Positions 47,996 through 56,743 of a stretch of DNA of 64,000 bases are shown here, one piece after another. The translations under genes were made by a program, and so were the position numbers. The notes below the pieces were generated by a model. It made no database searches and had not been told where the DNA came from. It was given only the letters and a program-made list of their open reading frames with translations. Source of the DNA: Jiella mangrovi (GTDB lineage: Bacteria > Pseudomonadota > Alphaproteobacteria > Rhizobiales > Rhizobiaceae); the NCBI RefSeq assembly GCF_017815135.1, contig NZ_JAGJCF010000023.1:1-64000 (forward strand). Reading direction: 5' to 3'. How positions within the stretch are numbered: position 1 is the stretch's first letter; the number at the start of each line of letters is the position of its first letter.

Positions 47996-48903
47996 GAGCG
48001 TTGCCCCGCAGACTGCGGAACGCCGGACAGGCGCGTATGCAGCGCGACCAGAGCCTCCGATGCGAGCCGGTCCGTGCGATGGAAGATGAAGCTCCAGCCC
48101 AGGCGGCGGCAATGTTCCGAGAGGATCTCACGCCGCGCCGTGTAGAGCTCGGTATACTCCTGCTTCAAGGTTTCGGCGCGCCCGGCGGTCAGGCGGCCGC
48201 CGCCCTCCGGATCGCGAAATTCGGTGCGTCCGGCATAGGGAAAGGTCTCCTCGGCCGGATCGGCGACCATGACGAGATGGCCGCGAATGCCGCGCCGGCC
48301 GACCTTGTCGACATAGGCGAGGATGTCGTCGAGCGGGTCGAGGCAGTCGCTGACCATGACGATCTCCGAGAAACGGCGCAGTCTGTCGTCCGGCGGAAAG
48401 CGTGTGTCCGGGCGTTCGTTGAGCAGGGCCGCGGCCACCCTTTCGGCCGCGTTGCGCGCGGAGACCGGCTCGACGACGCCGGGATAGCCGATCCGCTCGC
48501 CGGAGCGCGACAGAAGCTCGGCCAGTGCAAGAACGAGAACGAGGGCCCGGGACTCCTTGGAGACCTGAGCCGCGCCCGACTGGTAGCGCATCGACGGCGA
48601 CGGATCGGCCCAGAGCCAGACCGTGTGGGCGGCTTCCCACTCGCGGTCGCGCAGATAGACGTGATCGTCGCGGGCCGAGCGCCGCCAGTCGATCCGCGAG
48701 ACCTGCTCGCCATCGACGAAGGGCCTGAACTGCCAGAAGTTCTCGCCGATGCCGCGGCGCCTGCGACCGTGCCAGCCGGCGATCACCGTCGAGACGATAC
48801 GCCGGGCCTCGACGAGGAGATCGGGGAGCAGGACCGCGCGCTGCCGGGCGCGAACCAGCGCGTCGGAGGAATTGGTGAGGTCGACGGTGGAGCCGATCGG
48901 CAT
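47992..48903 (-). CDS. DUF58 domain protein
   Basis: The product is 303 residues from ATG 48901-48903 with GGAG upstream. FWQFRPFVDGEQVSRIDWRRSARDDHVYLRDREWE is the defining DUF58 motif. The following part (LVLVLALAELLSRSGERIGY, MVSDCLDPLDDILAYVDK) resembles a vWA-like domain. DUF58 proteins are encoded beside MoxR ATPases, which may remodel them. No signal peptide. Confidence 0.9.
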   Translation of the reverse strand: MPIGSTVDLTNSSDALVRARQRAVLLPDLLVEARRIVSTVIAGWHGRRRRGIGENFWQFRPFVDGEQVSRIDWRRSARDDHVYLRDREWEAAHTVWLWADPSPSMRYQSGAAQVSKESRALVLVLALAELLSRSGERIGYPGVVEPVSARNAAERVAAALLNERPDTRFPPDDRLRRFSEIVMVSDCLDPLDDILAYVDKVGRRGIRGHLVMVADPAEETFPYAGRTEFRDPEGGGRLTAGRAETLKQEYTELYTARREILSEHCRRLGWSFIFHRTDRLASEALVALHTRLSGVPQSAGQRS

Positions 48904-48919
48904 CAAGCCCGCTCCTGAA

Positions 48920-49927
48920 TCATGCGACGTCGCGCTTGAGCGTAGCAATCACGTCGCGCACGCTCATGCCCTCGGCCCTGGCGGCGAAGTTGAGCGCCAT
49001 GCGGTGCTGGAGGATCGGCTCGGCCAGTGCCAGGACGTCGTCGATGGACGGGGCGAACCGGCCTTCGTAAAGAGCGCGCGCACGTACGCAGGTCATCAGC
49101 GACTGAGACGCACGGGGGCCCGGACCCCAGGCGATGTGGTCGTCCGCCTCCTTGTGTCCGCCGCCGGGACGGGCTGAGCGCACGAGGGACAGGATCGCCT
49201 CGACGACGCTTTCGGGCACCGGCATGCGTCTCACCAGCCCCTGGATCTCGCGCAGGCGATCGGCCGTGAGCACCGGATCGGCGCGGTCTTCGCCGCCGCC
49301 GGTTTCGAGCAGGATGCGGCGCTCGGAGGCGAGATCGGGATAGTGAACGTCCACCTGCATCAGGAAGCGGTCGAGCTGCGCCTCCGGCAGGGGGTAGGTG
49401 CCTTCCTGTTCCAGCGGATTCTGGGTGGCGAGCACATGGAACGGCGCCGGCAGGTCATAGCGCTCGCCGGCCACGGTGACGTGATATTCCTGCATCGCCT
49501 GGAGAAGCGCCGACTGCGTGCGCGGCGAGGCACGGTTGATCTCGTCGGCCATCAGAAGCTGGGCGAAGACCGGGCCCTTCACATAGCGGAAGGAGCGGCG
49601 GCCGGTCTCGTCCTGATCCATCACCTCGGTGCCGATGATGTCGGAGGGCATCAGATCGGGCGTGAACTGGATGCGCCGCGCATCGAGCCCCATGGCGATG
49701 CCGAGCGTATCGACGAGCTTGGTCTTGGCAAGGCCCGGCACGCCGACGAGAAGCGCATGGCCGCCGGCGAGGATGGCGATCACCGTCTGCTCGACGACGC
49801 TCTCCTGGCCGAAGATGACCTTGCCGATGGATGCCTTCACCCGTGCGATGTCGGCAAGGGCTGCCTCCGCGAGCGAGACGATGGCCTCTTCGCTCAAGGT
49901 CGATTCCTGCGGCGTGAGTATCGTCAT
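48920..49927 (-). CDS. MoxR-family AAA+ ATPase
   Basis: The product is 335 residues: Walker A GVPGLAKTK, Walker B LLMADEINRASPRTQSALLQAMQE, sensor 1 LATQNPLEQEGTYPLPEAQLDRFL and a sensor 2 region. MoxR ATPases act as chaperones that insert cofactors or activate vWA proteins. First gene of a four-gene unit with DUF58, DUF4159 and a vWA membrane protein. The start is ATG 49925-49927 with GGAG nine bases upstream. Divergent from the DUF1285 gene over 165 bp. Confidence 0.93.
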   Translation of the reverse strand: MTILTPQESTLSEEAIVSLAEAALADIARVKASIGKVIFGQESVVEQTVIAILAGGHALLVGVPGLAKTKLVDTLGIAMGLDARRIQFTPDLMPSDIIGTEVMDQDETGRRSFRYVKGPVFAQLLMADEINRASPRTQSALLQAMQEYHVTVAGERYDLPAPFHVLATQNPLEQEGTYPLPEAQLDRFLMQVDVHYPDLASERRILLETGGGEDRADPVLTADRLREIQGLVRRMPVPESVVEAILSLVRSARPGGGHKEADDHIAWGPGPRASQSLMTCVRARALYEGRFAPSIDDVLALAEPILQHRMALNFAARAEGMSVRDVIATLKRDVA

Positions 49928-50092
49928 ATCGGGTATCTCCAATGCCGGAACCGGATTTTGCCGCCGCCTGCCGACTCACGGGCCCCGAAAGCAGCGTACG
50001 GGATCGAACGGTCTGATCAATCAATACGATCGGGTTTCCCGGTGGCAAGCGCCGAATGTCCAACTATTTCGTGAGGACGAAGGCAGGCGAAA

Positions 50093-50710
50093 ATGAGACC
50101 GGCCACAATCCCGGCAGCTATCGCCGGCAAAACGGAAACCATGATCGATCAACCATCCAAACAGACGGTGAGCCTCGAAGCGCTGGTGTCGCGGGCCGAA
50201 CGGGCCGGCCGCGGAGCGCCGCCCGTCGAGCGCTGGAACCCGGATTTCTGCGGCGAGATCGACATGGTGATCAGGGCCGACGGAACCTGGTTCTACAACG
50301 GAACGCCGATTCGCCGGGAGGCGCTGAAGCGGCTGTTCTCGTCGGTGCTGCGCAAGGACGATGACGGCCGGACCTATCTGGTCACGCCCGTCGAAAAGCT
50401 CGCCATCACCGTCGAGGACGCGCCTTTCGTCGCGGTGGAGATGAGCCGCGAGGCGACCGACACCGGGCAGACACTGACCTTTCGCACCGACACCGGCGAC
50501 GTCGTCAGCGCGGGGCCGGACCATCCGATCCGCTTCGCGAGCGACCCAGACGGCGCGTTTCGCCCCTATCTCCTCGTTCGCGGACGGCTGGAAGCTGCGC
50601 TCACGCGCTCGCTGGCCTTCGATCTGGCCGAATTGCTGGAAGAAGACGAGGCGGGGTTCTTCCTCGTTTCGAATGGAGCGCGCTTTGCCGTGCCCGAAGG
50701 TGCCGCGTGA
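50093..50710 (+). CDS. DUF1285 domain protein
   Basis: The product is 205 residues from ATG 50093, with an AGGCGAAAA tract before it; ATG 50141 is an alternative giving 189 residues. CGEIDMVIRADGTWFYNGTPIRREALKRLFSSVLRKDDDGRTYLVTPVEKLAITVEDAPFVAV is the DUF1285 core. The function is unknown. It is coupled to the NUDIX gene by a GTGA overlap and forms a DUF1285-NUDIX-cca unit seen in many rhizobia. Confidence 0.9.
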   Translation: MRPATIPAAIAGKTETMIDQPSKQTVSLEALVSRAERAGRGAPPVERWNPDFCGEIDMVIRADGTWFYNGTPIRREALKRLFSSVLRKDDDGRTYLVTPVEKLAITVEDAPFVAVEMSREATDTGQTLTFRTDTGDVVSAGPDHPIRFASDPDGAFRPYLLVRGRLEAALTRSLAFDLAELLEEDEAGFFLVSNGARFAVPEGAA

Positions 50711-51366
50711 GCGATATCGACGCGTCAATGCTGACGGCGGACGATCTTCGCAGGAGGATGCTGGCGGTGCGCGAGCGGCGCGGCGACGGGGCGTTGTCCG
50801 CTCCGGAGGCGGCCGGCGAATATGGCGACCATCGGCTGAACCCCGATCTTCTGGCCGAGATGAAGCAGGCGGAGACCCGTGAGGCCGCCGTGCTCGTGCC
50901 GGTGGTCGATCGCGCGGACGCCGCGACGGTCATTCTGACGACGCGCACGAGGTCGCTGCGCAAGCATTCCGGCCAGATCGCCTTTCCCGGCGGCGCGGTC
51001 GACGAGGACGATCGCTCGCCCGAAGACGCGGCGATGCGCGAGGCCTTCGAGGAGGTGGCGCTTGATCCGGGCTTCGTCGAGCCGATCGGCCGCCTGCCGC
51101 GCTATCTGACGACCACGGGGTTTCGCATCACGCCGGTCGTCGCCATCGTGCGACCCGGTTTCCAGCTGAAAGCCAATCCCGGCGAGGTCGAGGACGTCTT
51201 CGAAGTGCCGCTCGGCTTTCTCATGGATGCGGCCAATCACCGCCAGGAGAGCCGGGAATTCCGTGGCCTTCAGCGCCATTACTACACGATGCCCTATGGC
51301 GAGCGCTTCATCTGGGGCGTGACCGCGGGCATTCTTCGAACACTTTACGAACGGTATTACGCATGA
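50707..51366 (+). CDS. CoA pyrophosphatase-like NUDIX hydrolase
   Basis: The product is 219 residues from GTG 50707, overlapping the upstream stop. RTRSLRKHSGQIAFPGGAVDEDD is the CoA-hydrolase signature (LRxHxGQxxFPGG), and AAMREAFEEVALDP completes a Nudix box whose final Gly is Ala. NUDT7-like enzymes split CoA to 3',5'-ADP and phosphopantetheine. The stop overlaps the cca start. Confidence 0.9.
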   Translation: MSDIDASMLTADDLRRRMLAVRERRGDGALSAPEAAGEYGDHRLNPDLLAEMKQAETREAAVLVPVVDRADAATVILTTRTRSLRKHSGQIAFPGGAVDEDDRSPEDAAMREAFEEVALDPGFVEPIGRLPRYLTTTGFRITPVVAIVRPGFQLKANPGEVEDVFEVPLGFLMDAANHRQESREFRGLQRHYYTMPYGERFIWGVTAGILRTLYERYYA

Positions 51367-52619
51367 CCAGGATTTCCGCCGACTGGCTGAAGAACGAAAC
51401 GCTGCAGGCGCTGCTCGCCGCGCTTTCGGATGGGGGCGAGGAGGCGCGGGTCGTCGGTGGGGCGGTGCGCAACACGCTGATGGATCGCCCCGTCACCGAC
51501 ATCGACATCGCCACGACGACGCTGCCCGAAGAGACCATCCGACGGGCCGAGGCGATCGGGCTGAAGGCCGTGCCGACCGGGATCGAGCACGGAACCATCA
51601 CCGTCGTCGCCGACGGCCGGCCCTACGAGGTGACGACGCTGCGCCGCGACATCGAGACCGACGGGCGGCACGCGGTCGTGACCTTCGGCCGGGACTGGCA
51701 GGCCGATGCCGAGCGGCGGGACTTCACGATCAACGCCCTTTACGCCGATGCGAAGGGTGACGTCCTCGATCTCGTCGGCGGGGTGGCCGACATCGAGCGC
51801 GGCAATCTGCGCTTCATCGGCGACGCCGAGCAGCGGATCCTCGAGGACCGGCTGCGGATCCTGCGCTTCTTCCGGTTCTTCGCCTGGTATGGAACCGGGC
51901 GGCCGGAGGCGGACGGTCTGCGAGCCGTCACGCGACTGCGCGACGGATTGACCGAGCTGTCCGCCGAGCGTGTCTGGAACGAGATGCGCAAGCTGCTCGC
52001 AGCCCCTGATCCCTCGCGCGCGCTCTTGTGGATGCGTCAGACCCGGGCGCTGACGGTCGTCCTGCCCGAAAGCGAGAAATGGGGGATAGACGAGATCCAC
52101 GGGCTGGTCGCGGCCGAGCAGGCGAGGGGCTGGATGCCGGATGCAATGCTGCGTCTGATGGCGATCGTTCCACCCGATCCCGCCCGTCTGAGCGAGCTTT
52201 CCAGGCGCCTGAAGCTCGCCAATCAGGAACGCGACCGACTGCTCGGTTTTGCCAACGAGCCGCCGCCGCCCGAAGAGGAAACCGAGCGAACCCTCAGAGC
52301 CCGGCTTTACTTCGGCAACCGCCAGGCAAGCGAGGACGTCTTGCGGCTGGCGCTTGCCAAGGCGCAGGCGAAGGTCGGGCAGGATCTGGCGGCGCTCGAC
52401 CGGGTGGCGAAGCTCTCGGCGCGGCTCGAGATCACCGAAACGTTTGTCCCGCCGCGGTTTCCGATCAGTGGCGACGGTCTCAAACAGCGGGGGCATGCCG
52501 CAGGACCGCATCTCGGCCAGGAAATCGACAGGCTGAAACGAATCTGGGCGGAAAGCGGGTTTTCGCTGACGGCCGACGAGCTTCTCGCAAAGAGCAGCAC
52601 CGCGGAAGACCGGAATTAG
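51363..52619 (+). CDS. cca: CCA tRNA nucleotidyltransferase / poly(A) polymerase-type enzyme
   Basis: The product is 418 residues. VVGGAVRNTLMDRPVTDIDIAT holds the polymerase-beta-fold signature with the two catalytic Asp, RRDFTINALYAD is motif B, and DRLRILRFFRFFAWYG the RNA-binding neck. It adds or repairs the 3' CCA of tRNA. ATG 51363 overlaps the NUDIX stop. Full length for the class II alphaproteobacterial form. Confidence 0.93.
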   Translation: MTRISADWLKNETLQALLAALSDGGEEARVVGGAVRNTLMDRPVTDIDIATTTLPEETIRRAEAIGLKAVPTGIEHGTITVVADGRPYEVTTLRRDIETDGRHAVVTFGRDWQADAERRDFTINALYADAKGDVLDLVGGVADIERGNLRFIGDAEQRILEDRLRILRFFRFFAWYGTGRPEADGLRAVTRLRDGLTELSAERVWNEMRKLLAAPDPSRALLWMRQTRALTVVLPESEKWGIDEIHGLVAAEQARGWMPDAMLRLMAIVPPDPARLSELSRRLKLANQERDRLLGFANEPPPPEEETERTLRARLYFGNRQASEDVLRLALAKAQAKVGQDLAALDRVAKLSARLEITETFVPPRFPISGDGLKQRGHAAGPHLGQEIDRLKRIWAESGFSLTADELLAKSSTAEDRN

Positions 52620-52686
52620 ACGCGACTTGCGAGATGTCGTCGGCGCCTGGGGCACCGACATCTCATCGTTTCAGCAGACCCGATAC

Positions 52687-52717
52687 AAAAACGGCGGCAC
52701 CTCGATGATGCCGCCGC
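52687..52717 (-). terminator. Terminator of the DUF1059 gene
   Basis: On the minus strand CGGCGGCA pairs with TGCCGCCG (arms at 52709-52716 and 52692-52699) around a 9-base loop and runs into TTTTT. It lies 25 bp past the DUF1059 stop and may also mark the end of the convergent cca transcript. Confidence 0.75.
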
Positions 52718-52741
52718 TCGATCAGCCGTGGATGCGGGTGA

Positions 52742-52936
52742 TCAGGCCGCGCGGTCGGCCGTTTCCGGCCGCTCGATCATCTTTTCGCGCATCGAATCCA
52801 GCATCGAGGGGGTAACCCGCTCGATGCCGAGCGCGTTGGCCTGGGCGACGGCGCGGCGAATGACGCCGGCCGGGCTGTCGGCACGGATCACGCGCTCACA
52901 TCCGGGAAATACGGTGCTGCAATCAAGTTCGTACAT
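52742..52936 (-). CDS. DUF1059 small protein
   Basis: A 64-residue protein. MYELDCSTVFPGCERVIRADSPAGVI fits DUF1059, a family of small, possibly metal-binding proteins (two Cys at 6 and 13). GGGAGGAG precedes the ATG at an ideal distance. A strongly AT-rich upstream stretch (52960-53035) and a private terminator suggest an independently regulated monocistronic gene. Role unknown. Confidence 0.82.
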   Translation of the reverse strand: MYELDCSTVFPGCERVIRADSPAGVIRRAVAQANALGIERVTPSMLDSMREKMIERPETADRAA

Positions 52937-53040
52937 GGTGCTCCTCCCAGTTTGTTACTTTCATTAATATGGGGGGAGAACGCGGCAAAATATATAGCGG
53001 TTCAATTTTTGTGTGAAAATTTTTCAATCGAATCAATAAG

Positions 53041-53949
53041 TCACGGCCATTTAACTATCGGCGGCATGGATGAAAGGATCGACTGGACGTTGCCTCCGGT
53101 CTTGAGTCCGAACAGCGTGCCGCGATCGTAGAGCAGGTTATATTCGACGTAGCGCCCGCGCCGGATCAGCTGTTCTTCCCGATCTTCCTCGGTGAAAGGC
53201 AAGGGCGCGTTCTGCCGGACGATGTGGGGGTAGACGACCAGGAATGCCTTGCCGACATCCCGGGTGAAGGCGAAGTCCTCATCCCAGCCGCCGGCATCGT
53301 CGGCCGAGTGCAGCCAATCGTAGAAGATGCCGCCGACGCCGCGCGATTCCTGGCGGTGGGGCAGATAGAAATATTCGTCGCACCATTCCTTGAGCTTTTG
53401 ATAGTCGGCGACGCGGCGATGCCGATCGCAGACGAATTTCAGGGCCCGGTGGAAGGCGACGGTATCGGCATCGTCCTCCTTGCGGCGACGATCGAGGGTC
53501 GGGGTGAGATCCGCACCGCCGCCGAACCACTGGCGCGTCGTGACGACCATGCGGGTGTTCATGTGCACGGCGGGAACGTTCGGATTGCGCAGATGGGCGA
53601 TCAGCGAAATCCCGGACGCCCAGAATTCGGGATCGTCCTCGGCGCCGGGGATCTGCTTGCGAAACTCGGGCGAGAATTCGCCGTGAACCGTCGAAACGTG
53701 CACGCCGACCTTCTCGAACAGACGCCCATGCATCATCGACATGACGCCGCCGCCGCCATCGCCGTCGCGAGACCATTCGGTCCGCTCGAAACGGCCGGGC
53801 TGGTCCGAGAACTCGTGGCCGAACTCGTCTTCCAGCTTCTCGAAGGCGTCGCAGATGCGGTCCCGCAGCGCTTCGAACCACGCCCGCGCCATCGCCTTCT
53901 TGTGTTCGATGTCCTCGGGCAGTCCAGTCGGCAGATCAGGTCGTTCCAT
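53041..53949 (-). CDS. hemF: Oxygen-dependent coproporphyrinogen III oxidase
   Basis: A 302-residue enzyme of haem synthesis that decarboxylates coproporphyrinogen III to protoporphyrinogen IX using O2. [57 protein letters not shown], and [24 protein letters not shown] are diagnostic. The start is ATG 53947-53949; an upstream ATG (53985) lacks an RBS. Full length. Confidence 0.96.
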   Translation of the reverse strand: MERPDLPTGLPEDIEHKKAMARAWFEALRDRICDAFEKLEDEFGHEFSDQPGRFERTEWSRDGDGGGGVMSMMHGRLFEKVGVHVSTVHGEFSPEFRKQIPGAEDDPEFWASGISLIAHLRNPNVPAVHMNTRMVVTTRQWFGGGADLTPTLDRRRKEDDADTVAFHRALKFVCDRHRRVADYQKLKEWCDEYFYLPHRQESRGVGGIFYDWLHSADDAGGWDEDFAFTRDVGKAFLVVYPHIVRQNAPLPFTEEDREEQLIRRGRYVEYNLLYDRGTLFGLKTGGNVQSILSSMPPIVKWP

Positions 53950-54160
53950 CTTCGGCTCTATCTGTTCTCCCCGGACAGGCGACATCGCGGTGGCCGGGGC
54001 TGACGCTTTCGGAACAAAGGCTGGCCGCGACCGCGCCCGGCAATCACGCCGGTGCTCTGCAGCGCAACACCCATACCCGATCCGTCCGATTCGTTATTTC
54101 GCCGGATTCACACTATCTTGCGCGGAGATCGAGACAAACCCGCTTTTGACCGGAGTCCCC

Positions 54161-54427
54161 ATGTCCTCGCTTCGAAGGCCACCGCTCGACGGGTTGAAGC
54201 GGCAGCTGCGCCGAAACCGCGATGATAAGCCGCAAGGCTCCGGTCGCGGCAGCGACAGTTTCGTGCGCGAGACCTACACGCTGGAGCGCGGCGAGGCGCG
54301 CTCAAAGGCGCGCGAATGGTTTGAACGATACCCGAAGGCGGCCTACTGGACGCAGGTGGAGAGCTGGCGCCAGCTGCCGGGCGACCGGATCGAGTTTACG
54401 ATGCGCCGACTGCCGAGCGCCGATTGA
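54161..54427 (+). CDS. Small conserved hypothetical protein
   Basis: An 88-residue basic protein (about 20% Arg/Lys). The N-terminus RRPPLDGLKRQLRRNRDDK is disordered-looking, while ETYTLERGEARSKAREWFERYPKAAYWTQVESWRQL looks helical and conserved-like. CGGAG lies 5 bases before the ATG. It is divergent from hemF. I do not recognise the family; similar short proteins are annotated as hypothetical in rhizobia. Confidence 0.65.
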   Translation: MSSLRRPPLDGLKRQLRRNRDDKPQGSGRGSDSFVRETYTLERGEARSKAREWFERYPKAAYWTQVESWRQLPGDRIEFTMRRLPSAD

Positions 54428-54770
54428 GGGGCGTCACGCCGCAGCGCCCGATCGTATCGGCGCGGCACTGGAACCCCGCGCGTTGCGAAGGCGGGGCGAT
54501 GCAGACATCATTCGGAATTCGAGACGTGACGTGCACCGCATGACCGGCATCGGCCGGCCTTTCCAGATTCAGTGTCCAGATTCAGTCGCGTGACCGTCAG
54601 GCCGAGTCTTACCGGGCGCTTGTGTTCGACGGCTCGATCGCAAAGGGTGAAAGCGCAGCCATTCGAGACAGAGGCACCGTCTTCTTCCATGGCGAGTGCG
54701 TCCCCGCGATTTCAACAGGCGGCACGACGCGTGCCTCGCCCCGGTCGCCGAACACGGAACCGCGAGGCCG
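54428..54770. other. Intergenic region, 343 bp, no gene seen
   Basis: This lies between the small hypothetical gene and the end of the sugar operon. It contains a short direct repeat, CCAGATTCAGT, at 54563-54573 and 54576-54586. No terminator with a clear T-run was found for either neighbour, and no RNA gene is recognisable. Confidence 0.5.
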
Positions 54771-55811
54771 TCAGGCGTAGGCGGCGGCGAAGGCGCCTTC
54801 ACGTCGGAAGGATGCACGATCCTGCTCGGGAAAGCGCCAGGGCTTTGCCCGCTCGAGGGTCAGCTCGGTCAGGCGCGCCAGACGCTGCTTGCCGTCGGCC
54901 TTCAGCATCGACAAAACCTTCGCCTCGTCCGGGAAGGCGGACTGGATCGCATCGAGCCAGATCGTCCGGCCGGCGAGGAAGCCCTGAGCGCCTGCAGCAT
55001 AAGCATAGGTCAGGACGCGACCGAACTGATCCGGTGTCACGCCGCCCGACAGGAGCACCCAGGGAATGCCGGCTGTCCGGCAGATCGAGCCGACGGTTTC
55101 GAACTCGGCGGCAGCGGCCTTGGATTCGGGTGTGTCGGAGTAGTCCGGCAGCTGTGAGCCGGGCAGGGGCGTCTCGAGCTTGTAGAGATCGACGCCGTAT
55201 TCCGGCTTGGCGAACTCCCGAACGCTTTCGATGACGAGTTCGGCGCGCTTGTCCGGCGATTCCACGTAATCGGTGGTGTGATCGGCGCTATCGGGAAACG
55301 GATAGACGAGGAGCTCGAGGACGAAGGGAATGTCGTGGCGGCGACACTCGGCCCCGACGGTGCGGACATAGTCCTTCTGATGTTCGAGCACTTCAGGGGA
55401 GGCGTCGGGCCGATACCAGGCGAGCACCTTGACCGCGTCGCCGCCGATGCGGCGGATCTTCTCGACCGTCCAGTTGTCGATCGAGCGCGAGAAGCGGCCG
55501 CCGGGTGTATCGACGAAGCGATGTTCCTCCAGCGTCACGATCAGCCCCGTGCGGGCCGGCAGGATGTCGAGGGCTGCCGGCACGGCGAAATTGGGATCGA
55601 GCAGCATCGAGCTGGCATCTGCGGCGAGCGCCTGCACCAGCATCCGTTTTGCGGCCAGCATGTCGGCAAAGGACACCTCGTCCTGCGCAATCCCCTTGGC
55701 CTTGGCGATCGCTGCGATCAGCGGCGGTCGCTGATCGAGCGCGACCATGGTGAAATGGCCGTCGTCATCGGCAAGGCGGGTCAGGCCGCGCAGTTTTCCG
55801 ATCGTCGTCAT
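54771..55811 (-). CDS. Class I aldolase of the LacD/YihT family
   Basis: The product is 346 residues. MVALDQRPPL, LLDPNFAVPAAL, FVLELLVYPF, DLYKLETPLPG (Schiff-base Lys211) and FLAGRTIW (phosphate- or acid-group-binding Arg282) match the COG3684 family, which includes tagatose-1,6-bisphosphate aldolase LacD and sulfofructose-1-phosphate aldolase YihT. It should cleave a ketose 1-phosphate to DHAP and an aldehyde. The length is nearer LacD. ATG 55809-55811 overlaps the kinase stop (ATGA). Last gene of the operon; its substrate follows from the kinase. Confidence 0.85.
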   Translation of the reverse strand: MTTIGKLRGLTRLADDDGHFTMVALDQRPPLIAAIAKAKGIAQDEVSFADMLAAKRMLVQALAADASSMLLDPNFAVPAALDILPARTGLIVTLEEHRFVDTPGGRFSRSIDNWTVEKIRRIGGDAVKVLAWYRPDASPEVLEHQKDYVRTVGAECRRHDIPFVLELLVYPFPDSADHTTDYVESPDKRAELVIESVREFAKPEYGVDLYKLETPLPGSQLPDYSDTPESKAAAAEFETVGSICRTAGIPWVLLSGGVTPDQFGRVLTYAYAAGAQGFLAGRTIWLDAIQSAFPDEAKVLSMLKADGKQRLARLTELTLERAKPWRFPEQDRASFRREGAFAAAYA

Positions 55812-56743
55812 GAGTGGGTTCTCCAGAATGACAGGCTTGCTTGAAGGGTGGGAATTCCGCTGCGACCGTCGGGGCGCGTGCATTTGAGGGCCGCGACGGC
55901 GGAGGCGAAGGTCATGGCCTCGGCCGTCGGCGCCTGCCGCGCGATCGCGTAGGCATAAGCGCCGTGGAAAACGTCGCCCGCGCCGGTGGTATCGACCGCC
56001 TCGATCGCAAAGGCGCTGGCGTGGCGGATGTCTCCGCCTTCGATTGAGATGGCGCCGGCCTCGCCGAGGGTGACGGCCGTGACCGCGCAACCGTGGCGCT
56101 CGGCGACCTCGCGCAGGCCGGCTTCGTCGGCACGGCCCGCATAGGCCGCAAGCGCCGGCTCGGAAAAGATCGCGTGGTCGGTGAGAGGCAAGAGCGCGTC
56201 GAAGACGTCGTCCGTCGCGACGTCGCCATCGAGAATGGTTGGTATGTTGAGGTCGCGGCAGGCTGCAAAGGCCGCGTGCGCGCCCTCCGGCCAGCGCGGA
56301 TCGCAAAGCACCGCGCCGAGACCGGCAAATGCGGAAGAAGGCAGCCAGTCGGCCTCCACCGGTAGCGCGGCACCGCGAAAATTCGCGATCTGCCGCTCGC
56401 CATTTCTGCCGACGAAGATGCCGGAGATCGAGGATCGCGCGTCCTCGAACAGCTTGAAATGCGTGACATCGACGCCTTCCGCCGAAAGCTCGGCGCGCAT
56501 CATTTCGCCTTCGCGGTCCGCGCCGGCTCGTCCGATGAAGGACGCGGCGCCGCCGAGACGGGCGACGGTGACCGCCGCCGTCGCGGCCATGCCGCCGCCC
56601 TTCACCGCGAAGTCACCGGCGCGAACCTTCGCGCTCCCACGGCCGGGCAGCTCGTCGACGACAAAGATGTAGTCGAGAGCCGACAGCCCGAGACAGGCGA
56701 CGCGGGCTTGCCCATGCGCCCATGTGGGAGCGTCACCGATCAT
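55808..56743 (-). CDS. PfkB-family sugar kinase resembling sulfofructose kinase YihV
   Basis: A 311-residue ribokinase-fold enzyme. KGGGMAATAAVTVARLGG is the sugar-binding start, and EAVDTTGAGDVFHGA carries the anion hole and catalytic Asp257. Against my memory of E. coli YihV the match is strong in VLCDPRWPEGAHAAF, ILDGDV, DHAIFSEPALA and FASAVAALKCTRPDGRSGIP. Asn121 and Arg150 align with YihV Asn109 and Arg138, which I recall as sulfonate contacts. Related kinases for ordinary ketoses share part of this pattern. ATGA overlaps on both sides. Confidence 0.85.
   Translation of the reverse strand: MIGDAPTWAHGQARVACLGLSALDYIFVVDELPGRGSAKVRAGDFAVKGGGMAATAAVTVARLGGAASFIGRAGADREGEMMRAELSAEGVDVTHFKLFEDARSSISGIFVGRNGERQIANFRGAALPVEADWLPSSAFAGLGAVLCDPRWPEGAHAAFAACRDLNIPTILDGDVATDDVFDALLPLTDHAIFSEPALAAYAGRADEAGLREVAERHGCAVTAVTLGEAGAISIEGGDIRHASAFAIEAVDTTGAGDVFHGAYAYAIARQAPTAEAMTFASAVAALKCTRPDGRSGIPTLQASLSFWRTHS

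Noticed and set aside
54563-54586. CRISPR-like or tandem-repeat array
   Set aside because: Only two 11-base copies separated by 2 bases; too short and too few.
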